IMG/VR virus record: IMGVR_UViG_3300020578_000037 | Coordinates: 20,689-84,688 of that record | Length of the DNA: 64,000 nt | Source of the DNA: a virus | Strand: one strand, 5' to 3' | In this document: positions 19,198-28,908 of the stretch, piece after piece | Layout: the number at the start of each line of letters is the position of its first letter | Position numbering within the stretch: position 1 is the first letter of the stretch | Notes under the pieces: generated by a model | Databases searched by the model: none | Told to the model about the DNA's origin: nothing | Seen by the model: the letters and a program-made list of their open reading frames with translations, nothing else | Translations under genes and position numbers: made by a program

Positions 19198-20559
19198 TTA
19201 ACTGTTAGAAGTGTTTATATCAGGTGACAAAATATTAGTATCTACTGATCTAAGGTTAATAGATTCTTGATTGTTTTGTTGTGTCTTAGAGAATGGATTG
19301 AGAATGCTATTAACATTAGGTGAGAGCGTGCTTGCAGATACTACCGGCTCTTTATTTAAAACAGAATACATAAAATTCTTAGTGTCAGGCAATAAACTTT
19401 TTAAGGATATTTGTATTTCATATGCGTCTGGAATAATTGTAGTAATATTTCTTACTGTAGATATGTTAGAAAATCCTCTTACTGTCTTTTTAATTGTATC
19501 TAATCTTAGTTGCCCTGGACCACCTTTACGACTTTCTGTAGTTTTATCAACGCTTAGACTGTCTATAGTAGATAATTCAAAAGAAAGTTCACGTCTAGAT
19601 CCTTTAAAATTAATATTAATTCCTGCTATATAGCAAAATGGTAAAAATTTAACACCAGGTATTTCTACTTGATAAATTACTGGTGGATCGATAATTGCAA
19701 CGTTTTTACGCGATGGTTTATTATTATAAAGTAATAAGAACAATAATTCCCAATTCTTAATTACGTCATTAAATGATGCACTGCCTGTATTAATTAGGGG
19801 AAATGAAAATGAAAGCTCTTCACCTTCGGTTGGGTAATTATAAAATTTTGTTTTTTCTGTAAAAGATATTTGTGTAGGGTTTCTTAGTACGCTAGTTATC
19901 TCAGCAACACCGCCCACAAGATCTGCACCTTTTTGCAGTAACCCGAGTACGGGATTATTAGCATCTGAAGCAAAAGTGTTGCTTTGAGAATTGTTATAGT
20001 TTTCAAAATAAGGTATTAAGAATTGCCATCCAGTAGGCTCTGTTATATATAAATTTTGATAGGGCAGAAGATAGGGATTCTTGTCGTAAATTGAGTTATT
20101 ATCCTGTAAAAAATCAATTTGATTTATTTTACTTTTAACAGCATCGGATGAATTACCTAGGCTTTTACCGGCATCGCTTTGCTTGACCTGGTTTATAAAA
20201 TTGTAAAGGGGATTTTTAATACCATCTGGCAAATTATTAACTATACCTTTAATATTATCTGCAGACGCTCCTAAAGAATACTTGAGCTGAGATATTAAAG
20301 CATTGGTTTTAAGTTTTCTTTCTGTTAAAATTATTTTTGGTACTTCTTGTCTTGATTCTCTTAATTTAGAATAAGTCCAGTAAAAATCAGAAACAACGTC
20401 TACTACTCCGCCTTGTGGTGTCGCCAAGCTTTTACCTATACCAGAGCCTAAAGGTGTGTTATTTGGTGATACTAATAAAGGTGGTTCAACATCAACGTTA
20501 TTATTTTGTGAAAAAGTATTAAAATCTCTTACTCTAGCTATTGAAAATACGTGATCCAT
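19198..20559 (-). CDS. gp48: Tail-tube cap / baseplate tube protein gp48-like
   Basis: 453 residues, longer than T4 gp48 (364). The C-terminal half carries tube-like strands: FYNYPTEGEELSFSFPLINT, then IDPPVIYQVEIPGVKFLPFC, FKGSRRELSFELSTIDSL, and the closing IPDAYEIQISLKSLLPDTKN, typical of the gp48/gp54 group that starts the tail tube on the hub. The N-terminal 150 residues are Asn/Ser-rich and may contact the tape measure. A late octamer CTTAAATA lies 7 nt before the ATG. It follows the tape-measure gene (10-nt gap). Which of gp48 and gp54 it represents is less sure than the group. Confidence 0.65.
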   Translation of the reverse strand: MDHVFSIARVRDFNTFSQNNNVDVEPPLLVSPNNTPLGSGIGKSLATPQGGVVDVVSDFYWTYSKLRESRQEVPKIILTERKLKTNALISQLKYSLGASADNIKGIVNNLPDGIKNPLYNFINQVKQSDAGKSLGNSSDAVKSKINQIDFLQDNNSIYDKNPYLLPYQNLYITEPTGWQFLIPYFENYNNSQSNTFASDANNPVLGLLQKGADLVGGVAEITSVLRNPTQISFTEKTKFYNYPTEGEELSFSFPLINTGSASFNDVIKNWELLFLLLYNNKPSRKNVAIIDPPVIYQVEIPGVKFLPFCYIAGININFKGSRRELSFELSTIDSLSVDKTTESRKGGPGQLRLDTIKKTVRGFSNISTVRNITTIIPDAYEIQISLKSLLPDTKNFMYSVLNKEPVVSASTLSPNVNSILNPFSKTQQNNQESINLRSVDTNILSPDINTSNS

Positions 20560-20566
20560 AAATTAT

Positions 20567-20574
20567 TATTTAAG
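20567..20574 (-). promoter_or_regulatory. Late-type octamer CTTAAATA, gp48-like gene
   Basis: Minus strand CTTAAATA, 7 nt before the ATG at 20559, overlapping the stop codon region of the tape-measure gene. Confidence 0.45.
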
Positions 20575-22645
20575 TTTGAAGTGTTCCAAACCTATTAGAA
20601 AAGTCTCTTCTAAATTCTAGGTTAGATGCTCCTTTTTCACTAAACACAATATTACTATTATTATTACTTACAACAACATTAGAAGAAGCAGATTTTTTGT
20701 CGCTAATATCTTGCAACTTTTCTACACTAGTAGACGCTAATGTTGTTTGTTTTTGCTGCAGTTCTATCGATTGACTAAATTTGCCTTTAATTTCTTTTAA
20801 AACAGCAGTCAATTCTACTACGTTTTTATCAAGTGAAGTAGTAGATGAATACAGATCATTAAAGCTACTAATACTCTTCTCTGTAACATTGCTGGAAGTT
20901 TCTCTAATGCTTTGTGTTTTAACGTTAAACTCAGCCATAGGTTTAGAGAGAGCCTCTTTTAATTGTGTAATCTTTCGTAGTTTCGAAAGCTCCTCTTCGC
21001 TTAACGAAGATGCAAGTGTTGTAATACCTTCTTTAACCTTGGTCATCTCATCTTTAAATGCATCTCCGTATTTTTTCTCGGAAACACTAGCTAATAATGT
21101 GGTTAAACTATCTATTCCTTTAGTAGCTTTATCGATATTTTCAGCATTTTTAGCTAAACTAAGTATTACTTCTGTGGGGCCACCGCCGCCCACTTTACCA
21201 ACTAAACCCCCTACAGCAGACGCTACTCCTCCTCCTAGTGTCGCAGCACCAAACCCTGCAATAGCAAATCCTAGTGTGGTTATAGCTCCTGCAGTTGCAA
21301 GTATTCTAGTGGGCTCTAAATCTAAAAGCCATTTTAGCCCATCAGAAAACTTCTGAAAGATATCTTTTACTGTATCTAATACTTTAGTAGCCACCCTTTC
21401 AAAGAAACCAATAAGTTTATCAAATATATTAAACACACCATTGACTGCATCTTTTAATGCGTTTGCTGCAATAACTAAAGCTTCACCTAGATAAGGGATT
21501 AACAGTTTTATAGCATCGAGTAAATTATTAATAACAGATTTAAGTGTTTCAAAAGCTGCTACTAAAATATCCTTTACATAAGGTGCAAGTTCTTTTATTT
21601 TTTTCAAAACTAACGTTAGTATTCTTTCTAAGGGTGGTATTAATTCTAAAACAATATCTTTTATTGTTTTTATAACAGGTAGTAAAAAATCACTTATAAT
21701 TTTTAAAATTTCAGGTAATTTATCTATAAGCTTTAAAACTACATCCCGTATCATTTCACCTATTTGTACCACAAAAGGTAGTATTGCTGGCAATCTATCT
21801 AAAATAGCTATTACTATGTCTCTAACCCCGCCAAAAAACTTTTCTAAAACAAGAGGTATATTTGCTATTATATATTTAAAAAAATCTACTACCTTCTCGA
21901 TTATTGGTAAAACAATTTTTCCTATAGAATCGATTATCGGTGGTAAACCTGACAATACATTTTTTACTAAGTTATTAATAAAATCAAAAACAATCTTTAA
22001 TGTAGGTATAATTTTTACAAAAAATTTACCTATACTCTCAAAAGCCACTGGCAGTGTCTTTACTAGAAAATCGCCTATAACAGGAATTATTTTAGCTAAA
22101 AAATTGCCTATCTTATCTATGTTTTTTATCAGCATGTAAATTATAGCAACCCCACCTATTGCAGCAATTGCAGCTATTAAAACACCGAATGGGCCACCAC
22201 CACCCATTAATCCGCCGAGCATCCCGAGTATACCACCACCGCCTCCCGATTGCGGCTCTTTCTTTTTTTGCTTTAAAATGTCTGCTTGTTGCTCGGAAAA
22301 CACTCTTTTTAAACTATTAATAGCATTATTAGAAACTCTATCTAAACTTACTTTTATTAAATTTTTCTTTAAAAGATCTTTTGTTTTAGATTCACCGGAC
22401 TTTAAATTTTGCTCAAACTCATCAAGCATTTTATTAAATGCTTTAGCATAAATAGTACCCTTTTCTTCTTCTATCTTTTTTTCACCGGGGGAAAGGCGTG
22501 ATTCTTTTTTACCAGTTAAAGCACTGTATTCGGGTTTTTTAGGATCTTTTTTGGGATCAACTTCACTGTTTTTAACTAGTTGTTCAATTGATACCCCTAT
22601 TTGATTTAGTTTATCTATAAACTGCTGGAACTGTATTTGATCCAT
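20570..22645 (-). CDS. Tape-measure protein (gp29 role)
   Basis: 691 residues. A charged coiled N-terminus is followed by a Gly-rich hydrophobic segment at about 130-190 (GILGMLGGLMGGGG, VLIAAIAAIGGVAIIYMLIK). A long run to about residue 440 repeats amphipathic helices of the form I-x-x-IG-x-IV-P-I, then a second Gly/Ala hydrophobic patch, then a Ser/Thr/Lys coiled tail. This is the usual build of tape-measure proteins, which set tail length and exit the tube ahead of DNA. It lies between the gp48-like gene and the two hub-assembly genes, as gp29 does in T4-like phages. Length compares with T4 gp29 (590). Sequence identity to gp29 was not established. Confidence 0.7.
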   Translation of the reverse strand: MDQIQFQQFIDKLNQIGVSIEQLVKNSEVDPKKDPKKPEYSALTGKKESRLSPGEKKIEEEKGTIYAKAFNKMLDEFEQNLKSGESKTKDLLKKNLIKVSLDRVSNNAINSLKRVFSEQQADILKQKKKEPQSGGGGGILGMLGGLMGGGGPFGVLIAAIAAIGGVAIIYMLIKNIDKIGNFLAKIIPVIGDFLVKTLPVAFESIGKFFVKIIPTLKIVFDFINNLVKNVLSGLPPIIDSIGKIVLPIIEKVVDFFKYIIANIPLVLEKFFGGVRDIVIAILDRLPAILPFVVQIGEMIRDVVLKLIDKLPEILKIISDFLLPVIKTIKDIVLELIPPLERILTLVLKKIKELAPYVKDILVAAFETLKSVINNLLDAIKLLIPYLGEALVIAANALKDAVNGVFNIFDKLIGFFERVATKVLDTVKDIFQKFSDGLKWLLDLEPTRILATAGAITTLGFAIAGFGAATLGGGVASAVGGLVGKVGGGGPTEVILSLAKNAENIDKATKGIDSLTTLLASVSEKKYGDAFKDEMTKVKEGITTLASSLSEEELSKLRKITQLKEALSKPMAEFNVKTQSIRETSSNVTEKSISSFNDLYSSTTSLDKNVVELTAVLKEIKGKFSQSIELQQKQTTLASTSVEKLQDISDKKSASSNVVVSNNNSNIVFSEKGASNLEFRRDFSNRFGTLQT

Positions 22646-22681
22646 AAGATTTAAATACTTATGGAATTTTTAGATTTCTAA

Positions 22682-23461
22682 CTACTCTCTAGTAAAAAAA
22701 CCTGAATCTATAGTCAGGTTAACTTCTTTATTGTTAACAACTACCTTTAATGGTAAATTTTCGATCTCCCTAATTTTTGTTATTTTTTCTACTATCTTAT
22801 CTGTAATAACCATTGGTAGTGCTTCTAACGTCTCAACTCTTTGCTTTACAGTGAGTTCTTTAAACTTTACTTCTTCAGAAGAAGTGCCTTCAGTAAGCTT
22901 AACACTGTCAATAAACTTAATTAACTCATAAATGTAAATTTCGCCTACTAAATCTTTTACTTTATCTTCATCTTTAGATTTTTTAGCTTCTAGACTAGAT
23001 AAACATTCAAGATTAATTTTATAGTCTTCCTCTAAAGTAGGTATTTTAAGTACAATTTCTAGGTTGCCTACATTTACTACCCCTGTAAAAGCAGTTAAAT
23101 CAATTTTATCCTTTAAATTCAAATTTGCAGAAAAATCAACGACAACCTTTTCATTGTTATCTACTACTGTGGTAATAGGTCCTAAGGAGTTGGCTCTTAA
23201 AGCTAGTAAAACTAGTGGTTTATCTAAAATTGTAAGAGCTGCTTTGGACTCAAGGTTGCTATTAATAATATTAGTTGTAGCGTTAGAGAAGGTAATAGGT
23301 GATAAAGCTAAATCTAATGCAGTTTTAATAATGTCTTTTTGCTGCTTAATTGAAAGGGGTAATAATGTTATATCTGTACCTAGAGATCTGCTAAATGTAG
23401 TGACTTTATTTTGCTGAGATAGCTGTTTTACCTTAGATAAGAAATTAGATGCACTGCTCAC
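22682..23461 (-). CDS. Baseplate hub protein, T4_baseplate family (gp26-like)
   Basis: 259 residues from a GTG. The segment DITLLPLSIKQQKDIIKTAL near residue 30 is characteristic of the T4 baseplate hub family that includes gp26, in which phages use a short protein to bring the hub and tape measure together. The C-terminal half is acidic and helical, then a beta hairpin. It follows the 23470-24330 gene (8-nt gap) and precedes the tape measure by 36 nt. No late octamer is visible, so it is probably read from upstream. gp26 versus gp51 cannot be settled by eye. Confidence 0.6.
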   Translation of the reverse strand: MSSASNFLSKVKQLSQQNKVTTFSRSLGTDITLLPLSIKQQKDIIKTALDLALSPITFSNATTNIINSNLESKAALTILDKPLVLLALRANSLGPITTVVDNNEKVVVDFSANLNLKDKIDLTAFTGVVNVGNLEIVLKIPTLEEDYKINLECLSSLEAKKSKDEDKVKDLVGEIYIYELIKFIDSVKLTEGTSSEEVKFKELTVKQRVETLEALPMVITDKIVEKITKIREIENLPLKVVVNNKEVNLTIDSGFFTRE

Positions 23462-23469
23462 TAAATTAA

Positions 23470-24330
23470 TTATACTCCGTTAAAGGGTTTGCCAGGTAAT
23501 CCAGGTCCTGGTGATTTTTTAGACGCTTCTTCTTGTTTTTTTAGCTCACTTTCATACAGCTTAAGCAAAATAATATTTTCTACAAACGTTTGATTATCAG
23601 TATATTCAGGGGTAAACCCTAGCTTACTGACAAGCAGATATTGCATTTCGTATAACCCGTTTAAATTTGTTTTAAAAATTATTTTTAAAAATTCGATTAA
23701 AGAACTATCGAACGGATTTAATTTAATAGGCTCTTCAATTGTGGGTAATGTAAGTTTTAATGCTTCAAATTCTTCATTTAATAAATCAAAAAACTGTTTT
23801 AAATCATTCATAATAGTTGCAGGTAAGCTATCTACTATTTGCTTTTTTTGATCTAATGAAATATTGGTAAAATCAATAAAGTCGTTATCTACAGATACAT
23901 TTTTAATGAGAAAATTAGATAAATTTAAAAATGTATCAAATAAAAACGTTTTTGGTATCTCGAGTGTTATTTTAAATGGGCCTGAAATAATCTCTTTATT
24001 GAAAGTAGCCTTAAAATTACAGCATGTGTTTAAAAACTTCATTAAGCTAGTTTGTATTGTAGTTTTTTTGTCTATTAATTCTATCTCTGACGAAACACTG
24101 ACACATCTTAACATAAACAAGCAGCAAAATTTATCAAAATTTGATAGAACTTTAAAATCGTGCTTAGAATGAAGGTTTTCTTTTAAAATTTTATTAAAAT
24201 AATCTTCAATAAGATTGTTGTTGTTGTTAAGAATATATTTATTAAGTTCCCTATACTGCTTAAAGCTTAGCTCTTTAAGCTGTAATGTATTTTTACTAAC
24301 TGGCGATTCAAAATTTAAATAGAACGACAT
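23470..24330 (-). CDS. Baseplate hub assembly protein (gp26/gp51-like)
   Basis: 286 residues. LQLKELSFKQYRELNKYILN at 16-35 parallels the LPLSIKQQKDIIKT element of the next gene, suggesting the two are distant paralogues of the T4 hub family (gp26, gp51). The C-terminal portion NLNGLYEMQYLLVSKLGFTP and an ExELKKQEE tail also fit that family, in which gp51 (249 residues in T4) catalyses hub assembly. The protein ends in a Pro/Gly-rich tail. It starts 4 nt after the methyltransferase-like gene stop. Confidence 0.55.
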   Translation of the reverse strand: MSFYLNFESPVSKNTLQLKELSFKQYRELNKYILNNNNNLIEDYFNKILKENLHSKHDFKVLSNFDKFCCLFMLRCVSVSSEIELIDKKTTIQTSLMKFLNTCCNFKATFNKEIISGPFKITLEIPKTFLFDTFLNLSNFLIKNVSVDNDFIDFTNISLDQKKQIVDSLPATIMNDLKQFFDLLNEEFEALKLTLPTIEEPIKLNPFDSSLIEFLKIIFKTNLNGLYEMQYLLVSKLGFTPEYTDNQTFVENIILLKLYESELKKQEEASKKSPGPGLPGKPFNGV

Positions 24331-24334
24331 TATA

Positions 24335-25078
24335 TTATTTTAATTTAAGATAACATAACCAAGTATAATCTTTTCTTTCATCAAAAAACAGGGGGTACTT
24401 GTTTATATCTTTTTCAGACAAAAGTGGCTCAGGTGTATTATATTTTTCATCCCAAGGTGTATTCCATCTAGTAAAATTATCTGTAAATATAGGGTATGCT
24501 TCTTGATAAAATTCTAAATTTGAAGTAAGATAAGCTATATCATTTAAATTCTTACTGTGATATGTAACTTCCCCGTTAACATCAATAACATAATCTTGAT
24601 TTGACAGTATTTTCTTAGGGCTATAACAATCACCTTGAAAAGATGGATAGTTATCTTCAACAATAATATTTTTAAAGCCAATTTCTTTACATTTTTTTAT
24701 CCGTTCAAAAGAATTTTGATGATCATCAAAAAATACTAAAACATTTTTATCTTTTACTTCTGTCCAATCAGTAACTAAAAAGTCTTGTGTTTGATATTTT
24801 GCTTTTTTACTTGTATATTCTCTGAGCTGAGGCACAGGGTCAATTGCATAAATCTCGCTCTCTGGGCTAGCGTTTTCAAACAACCAAGTACTTTGCCCTT
24901 TCCATACCCCGCTTTCTATTATAATCTCCGGTTTTAGCTTTTTTGTAATTACCCAGGTTGCAAACATGTGTGGCGATTTCATACCGCCTTGATTATTTTT
25001 GATAGGCTTATTTAAATAGAGAGAGTAAAATTCGTCTAAACAAGAAAGCGCTTCTTCACGCGAGTAAAATTGATTCAC
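24335..25078 (-). CDS. Class I SAM-methyltransferase-like protein
   Basis: 247 residues from a GTG. EIIIESGVWKGQSTWLFENA is a motif I loop (E-x-G-x-x-x-G), EIYAIDPVPQLRE is the acidic end of strand 2, and DKNVLVFFDDHQNSFER is strand 4, giving a Rossmann methyltransferase of the Methyltransf_24/cephalosporin-hydroxylase-like type. Target unknown; these often act on sugars or small metabolites. It lies unexpectedly inside the tail region between the hub-assembly genes and a tube-like gene. A late-type TTTAAATA lies 6 nt upstream of the GTG. It may modify a virion component or surface sugar (inference). Confidence 0.6.
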   Translation of the reverse strand: MNQFYSREEALSCLDEFYSLYLNKPIKNNQGGMKSPHMFATWVITKKLKPEIIIESGVWKGQSTWLFENASPESEIYAIDPVPQLREYTSKKAKYQTQDFLVTDWTEVKDKNVLVFFDDHQNSFERIKKCKEIGFKNIIVEDNYPSFQGDCYSPKKILSNQDYVIDVNGEVTYHSKNLNDIAYLTSNLEFYQEAYPIFTDNFTRWNTPWDEKYNTPEPLLSEKDINKYPLFFDERKDYTWLCYLKLK

Positions 25079-25084
25079 AAAAAA

Positions 25085-25092
25085 TATTTAAA
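25085..25092 (-). promoter_or_regulatory. Late-type octamer TTTAAATA, methyltransferase-like gene
   Basis: Minus strand TTTAAATA ending 6 nt before the GTG at 25078. Confidence 0.4.
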
Positions 25093-25098
25093 CAGTAA

Positions 25099-26013
25099 TT
25101 ATAAGAATCCAAGTGGGTTAATGCTACCGATGCCATTCTGAAAGCTTGTAACTCTTGGTATAGATCCGTTTGAAATTCTATTAACAATATCAGCAATAGG
25201 TAGATAGAGATTGTTTTCAACAGTATAATTTGAATAAGCCCATCTAGTACTATATGTTGTCAGCTTTGCATCTTCGTAGTCATATGATTGTTCCGCTATT
25301 TGATATGGCATACAATTATAAAAAGTAAATACCTTGTAAGGTATCATTGAAATGCTATGGTAAGTTTTAGTGTAATTTAAAAGTGTCATATTAACTTTCA
25401 TATTCTTAGGATCTTTTTTATTACCAGTGTCCCCAGGTCTAGCCGCCATACCGTAGTGTGATCCGAGTATTACCCAGGGTCTTAGAACAAAATCAATAAA
25501 AGATGTATTCGTTTCACGAAACTCTATTTGTAGTCCTTGCGTAGAAGTAGAGATATCTCTCTTACTACCTAAAACACCGGGTAAAAAGCCTCTGTTGTTG
25601 TTGACCGAGGCAACATCAACTTCATACTGTTCAGTGGGTATAGTAATTGCATGTGCAAATAAACATCCAACTATTTTTTGAAAGGGAAAACTTTTTAAAA
25701 TATTTACTGCAGCTGAGATATTATATCCTTTTTTACTTCCGTCTGTTCGTTCAAGCCCTTGAATTACACTCGATCTTATAGCGGGTGGATATCTATCGAT
25801 TACTATCAACCACTGGGATGAATTAGGTATGGAGGTGAACCACGACTCCATTTGCACAAGGAAATAATCCCTTGCACTAATAATCGGTACACCAGGAATA
25901 TTAAATCCAAATAAATTTACTGCTTGAGGAGCTATTAAAGAATTTGTACCTGCACCAATTCCAGTAAAATTATCGCCTATAGAATTAAGTGCACTAGTAA
26001 ACGGGTTGTTCAC
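25099..26013 (-). CDS. Tail-tube-like baseplate protein (gp54-like)
   Basis: 304 residues from a GTG that lies 5 nt after a late octamer. T4 gp54 is 320 residues. The core SQWLIVIDRYPPAI, FPFQKIVGCLFAHAITIPTEQYEV and YKVFTFYNCMPYQIAEQSYDYEDAKL has the strand order of tube-fold proteins, ending in a dimension-setting strand SNYTVENNLYLPI. It probably starts or caps the tube at the baseplate. Lies beside gp19 (25-nt gap) rather than next to the gp48-like gene, a rearrangement from T4. gp54 is the best fit but not proven. Confidence 0.55.
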   Translation of the reverse strand: MNNPFTSALNSIGDNFTGIGAGTNSLIAPQAVNLFGFNIPGVPIISARDYFLVQMESWFTSIPNSSQWLIVIDRYPPAIRSSVIQGLERTDGSKKGYNISAAVNILKSFPFQKIVGCLFAHAITIPTEQYEVDVASVNNNRGFLPGVLGSKRDISTSTQGLQIEFRETNTSFIDFVLRPWVILGSHYGMAARPGDTGNKKDPKNMKVNMTLLNYTKTYHSISMIPYKVFTFYNCMPYQIAEQSYDYEDAKLTTYSTRWAYSNYTVENNLYLPIADIVNRISNGSIPRVTSFQNGIGSINPLGFL

Positions 26014-26018
26014 CTAAT

Positions 26019-26026
26019 TATTTAAT
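26019..26026 (-). promoter_or_regulatory. Late-type octamer ATTAAATA, tube-like gene
   Basis: Minus strand ATTAAATA ending 5 nt before the GTG at 26013. Confidence 0.55.
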
Positions 26027-26038
26027 CGGTAACTAATA

Positions 26039-26587
26039 TTAGGACAATTTTCTCCAGTAATGATACGAAACGGTGACAGTAAATTCAACAACACTTCCAG
26101 TGCCTTCAGCTATTGTGTAGCTTAAGGGCCCTACATTTCTTACTGAAACACCTACTAACTGATATTGTGCTACTTTGTTTAGCTCATTATCTAATTGAAC
26201 TAAATCTATGATAGCTGTTTGCTTAGGTGAAAAATAGTTACCGGTAGAATTTGAATCGTCAAAAATATCTGTTGACCATTGTTCAAACTTTTGACGAATT
26301 TGCGAATTTGCGTCAGCATAGAATGTCATCTCATAGCTATCGCTTCCAGGGTAATCAACATTACCAGGAATATTGAATTTTAACCCCATGTACGGTACTT
26401 GAACATTAGTTATATTTCTTCCAGGTAGGCTAGCTGTTTTACAATATACTAAATCGTTTTCATCAAACGTTACAGTGCTTGCTCCGCCAGTATTAATAGA
26501 TAATACTCTAAAGTTAAAATCGCGGGCGAATTCACGCGTTGTTGCTACCCTGTAAAAGTCTGTTATTAATTGATTTACGTCTGCCAT
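26039..26587 (-). CDS. gp19: Tail tube protein gp19-like
   Basis: 182 residues (T4 gp19 is 163). FARDFNFRVLSIN, DLVYCKTASLPGRNITNVQV, PYMGLKFNIPGNVDYPGSDS and a C-terminal VVEFTVTVSYHYWRKL are the tube-fold strands and loop of the T4 gp19 family, the hexameric-ring protein that forms the inner tail tube. It directly follows the sheath gene, as 18-19 do in T4. A late octamer GATAAATA lies 5 nt before the ATG. Confidence 0.88.
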   Translation of the reverse strand: MADVNQLITDFYRVATTREFARDFNFRVLSINTGGASTVTFDENDLVYCKTASLPGRNITNVQVPYMGLKFNIPGNVDYPGSDSYEMTFYADANSQIRQKFEQWSTDIFDDSNSTGNYFSPKQTAIIDLVQLDNELNKVAQYQLVGVSVRNVGPLSYTIAEGTGSVVEFTVTVSYHYWRKLS

Positions 26588-26592
26588 AAAAT

Positions 26593-26600
26593 TATTTATC
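26593..26600 (-). promoter_or_regulatory. Late-type octamer GATAAATA, gp19
   Basis: Minus strand GATAAATA ending 5 nt before the ATG at 26587, within the short gp18-gp19 gap. Confidence 0.65.
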
Positions 26601-26602
26601 TA

Positions 26603-28894
26603 TTACGATACAATCTCCTGGAAGTTTGTACCTGTTCTAGTTGCATAGAAGTTGCAAAGTATGAATTCCGCGGCTCTTACAGGCTTTACATAGATATCAA
26701 TGACAATGGTATTGTCATCAATAATAGCTGATGTGTTGTTTCTTTCATCGCAGATAATTAGATAATCGTAAATGCCTTGTGTATTTTTAGCATTATCAAA
26801 TATTGGTGTAATACTATTGATAATCTGCGTCCTTGTAAAGAGTGTATTGGGTTCAAATACGAAATACTTTAATGTATCTCTTGTAGCTGTCTCAAGATTT
26901 AAGAAAAGACGGCGAACATTGATTCTATCAAATGCGCTTGGTTTTTTCTGTAACGTCTTTTGACCGAAGATAACAAATCCTTCTGCAGGGAAAAACGCTA
27001 CAGGGTTTAAGTTGATCTTATAGAGTTGATCGCGCTGTTTTTGTTTTGGATAAATGCCTATATCTGTTACTCCTGTAAGAACACCTCTTGTAAAGCCTGC
27101 AGGGGCATACCAGGGTTGGAAGTTGTTGTCTGTATTAGCCATTGCAGTTGCTGCAAAGCCTGAGAATGGAACCCAGACTTGCTGATTCGATGCAACGTCA
27201 GCTACTTTAGCAACATTTGCAAATGCGCAAGCGTAGCTTGAATTAATACCCATAAACTGATTCTTTAATGGCCAGTAAATGTCATTTGAGAACGTCTTGC
27301 TAGCAAGATCTAGTGTTTTAATGTTTGATCCTTGAACAAATATATTTGTAATAGCATCAGCAATGAAAAGATGATCTTTTCTATTAAGAGCTAGATTCAA
27401 GAATACATTAGCAACAGCATTATATTTGCTAACCGCATCAGGAACGACTGATGGGTTTTGTACAGCAAGAGATTCAACCATGCTATCATAAGGAACTGTA
27501 TCATCAAAATAACCATTGGTTAAAGGGTTGAATGAATTGACATATACAGTACCCAATCCTGCTTCTAAAGTTACATTAATTGGATATAGATCAACGTTAT
27601 TAAGCTTATCTGTAGCTAATTGAAGTTTGGCGGGTATATTACCGATTACTTTAGTTGTAAGATCGGTGCTTGTATAATCACCCAAGGCAAATAAAGCGCT
27701 TGTAGTACCTAGATCGTCAAGCATTGTTCTGACTGCTCCTGAAGGGGCACCAACACGCGTTTCATACTGTGATGATGTTTCACCTGCTAAAGGTAAATAC
27801 ATTGGCTCGCTTAATAAACGAGCTTTCTTTGTAGGTACACCACTTAAATCAAGCCATGTTGTCCCATTTTTATTAGAGATAGCAGGGTGTACAACAACAG
27901 TAACATTTGTTGATGTTGCGTTTGCTTGTTCAATTGAAAAGCTTACGGGCGGACCACCGTTGGTGCTATTAATTTGTCTGTTAGCATCAAGAGAGCCTGT
28001 ATAGCCTTCTTGTAGTACAAAATCTAGCGCAATTGTATCTGGTGAAAACACCGATTGACGTAATTTAAATACCCCTAAAGTAACTGTATCGTCGAACTGA
28101 TTTGATGAAATATCAAATGTAGGTATATTTTCAACAACTTCTGATACGCTTCCCTGTAAACCTGTTGATGTTGCGCTTAGCGCAAAATTTAATCTTACGT
28201 CAGGTATATTAACATAATCAGAGCCGTAGATCGAAGCTTGTGTTGAATTAATGGATAGTACTTGATTAAAATCGTTAAAAGATGTTGCGGGGTTGAGGTT
28301 TAAGTTATCTATTGCACCGATGTAAGTACCCTCAAATTTTGTATTGATGGAAGATTGTGATTTATTAAGAACAATCATACCAGCAGCGCTTAGTGATGAG
28401 ACATTATTAAATGTCTTTCTGCCGTCAGTATCGTTAGCCCATGAAAAACCATCACCACGTAAAATTGAAAGATATTCAGACTGAGTCAATTTTAAGTGTG
28501 TAGGGCTTCCAAAAAAGTAAGAGCTGTTAGCTAGATTTAATTCTGTTGTAACTGTACCGCTTACATAAGCTTGTACCGGGTAAACTAATGCGCTATAATC
28601 ATCAGATGTATCAATTCCGGTCCCTGCGCCATAAGGTAGTCTGTAAACTAGTAGGTTAGCAGCGGTTCCGAGAACTGCTTTAACTGAATGATAAAAATAA
28701 CGTTCAGCAGCATTTGAAGGTATACCGAAAATTTGCTCGAACTCAGATAATGAAGTAATGCTAATTACTTCGGAAGTAGGTCCTTTTGATGCGAATCCTG
28801 TAACTAATATTGTAGTTGAAGGTGTTCCAACGCTTCTTAATGAAAGATCTATTTCTTGAATTACAACTCCAGGGCTTTGAATTGTGCGTGCCAT
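26603..28894 (-). CDS. gp18: Tail sheath protein gp18-like
   Basis: 763 residues (T4 gp18 is 659). It opens RTIQSPGVVIQEIDLSLR and TPSTTILVTGFASKGPTSEV, the standard sheath N-terminus that forms the strand exchanged between subunits. The conserved C-terminal domain has FVIFGQKTLQKKPSAFDRIN, NVRRLFLNLETATRDTLKYF and a final NFYATRTGTNFQEIVS strand. The sheath contracts to drive the tube into the host. The extra length lies in the middle, where surface domains vary. A late octamer CATAAATA lies 6 nt before the ATG. Downstream partner is gp19. Confidence 0.95.
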   Translation of the reverse strand: MARTIQSPGVVIQEIDLSLRSVGTPSTTILVTGFASKGPTSEVISITSLSEFEQIFGIPSNAAERYFYHSVKAVLGTAANLLVYRLPYGAGTGIDTSDDYSALVYPVQAYVSGTVTTELNLANSSYFFGSPTHLKLTQSEYLSILRGDGFSWANDTDGRKTFNNVSSLSAAGMIVLNKSQSSINTKFEGTYIGAIDNLNLNPATSFNDFNQVLSINSTQASIYGSDYVNIPDVRLNFALSATSTGLQGSVSEVVENIPTFDISSNQFDDTVTLGVFKLRQSVFSPDTIALDFVLQEGYTGSLDANRQINSTNGGPPVSFSIEQANATSTNVTVVVHPAISNKNGTTWLDLSGVPTKKARLLSEPMYLPLAGETSSQYETRVGAPSGAVRTMLDDLGTTSALFALGDYTSTDLTTKVIGNIPAKLQLATDKLNNVDLYPINVTLEAGLGTVYVNSFNPLTNGYFDDTVPYDSMVESLAVQNPSVVPDAVSKYNAVANVFLNLALNRKDHLFIADAITNIFVQGSNIKTLDLASKTFSNDIYWPLKNQFMGINSSYACAFANVAKVADVASNQQVWVPFSGFAATAMANTDNNFQPWYAPAGFTRGVLTGVTDIGIYPKQKQRDQLYKINLNPVAFFPAEGFVIFGQKTLQKKPSAFDRINVRRLFLNLETATRDTLKYFVFEPNTLFTRTQIINSITPIFDNAKNTQGIYDYLIICDERNNTSAIIDDNTIVIDIYVKPVRAAEFILCNFYATRTGTNFQEIVS

Positions 28895-28900
28895 ATAAAG

Positions 28901-28908
28901 TATTTATG
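28901..28908 (-). promoter_or_regulatory. Late-type octamer CATAAATA, gp18
   Basis: Minus strand CATAAATA ending 6 nt before the ATG at 28894. Confidence 0.65.
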
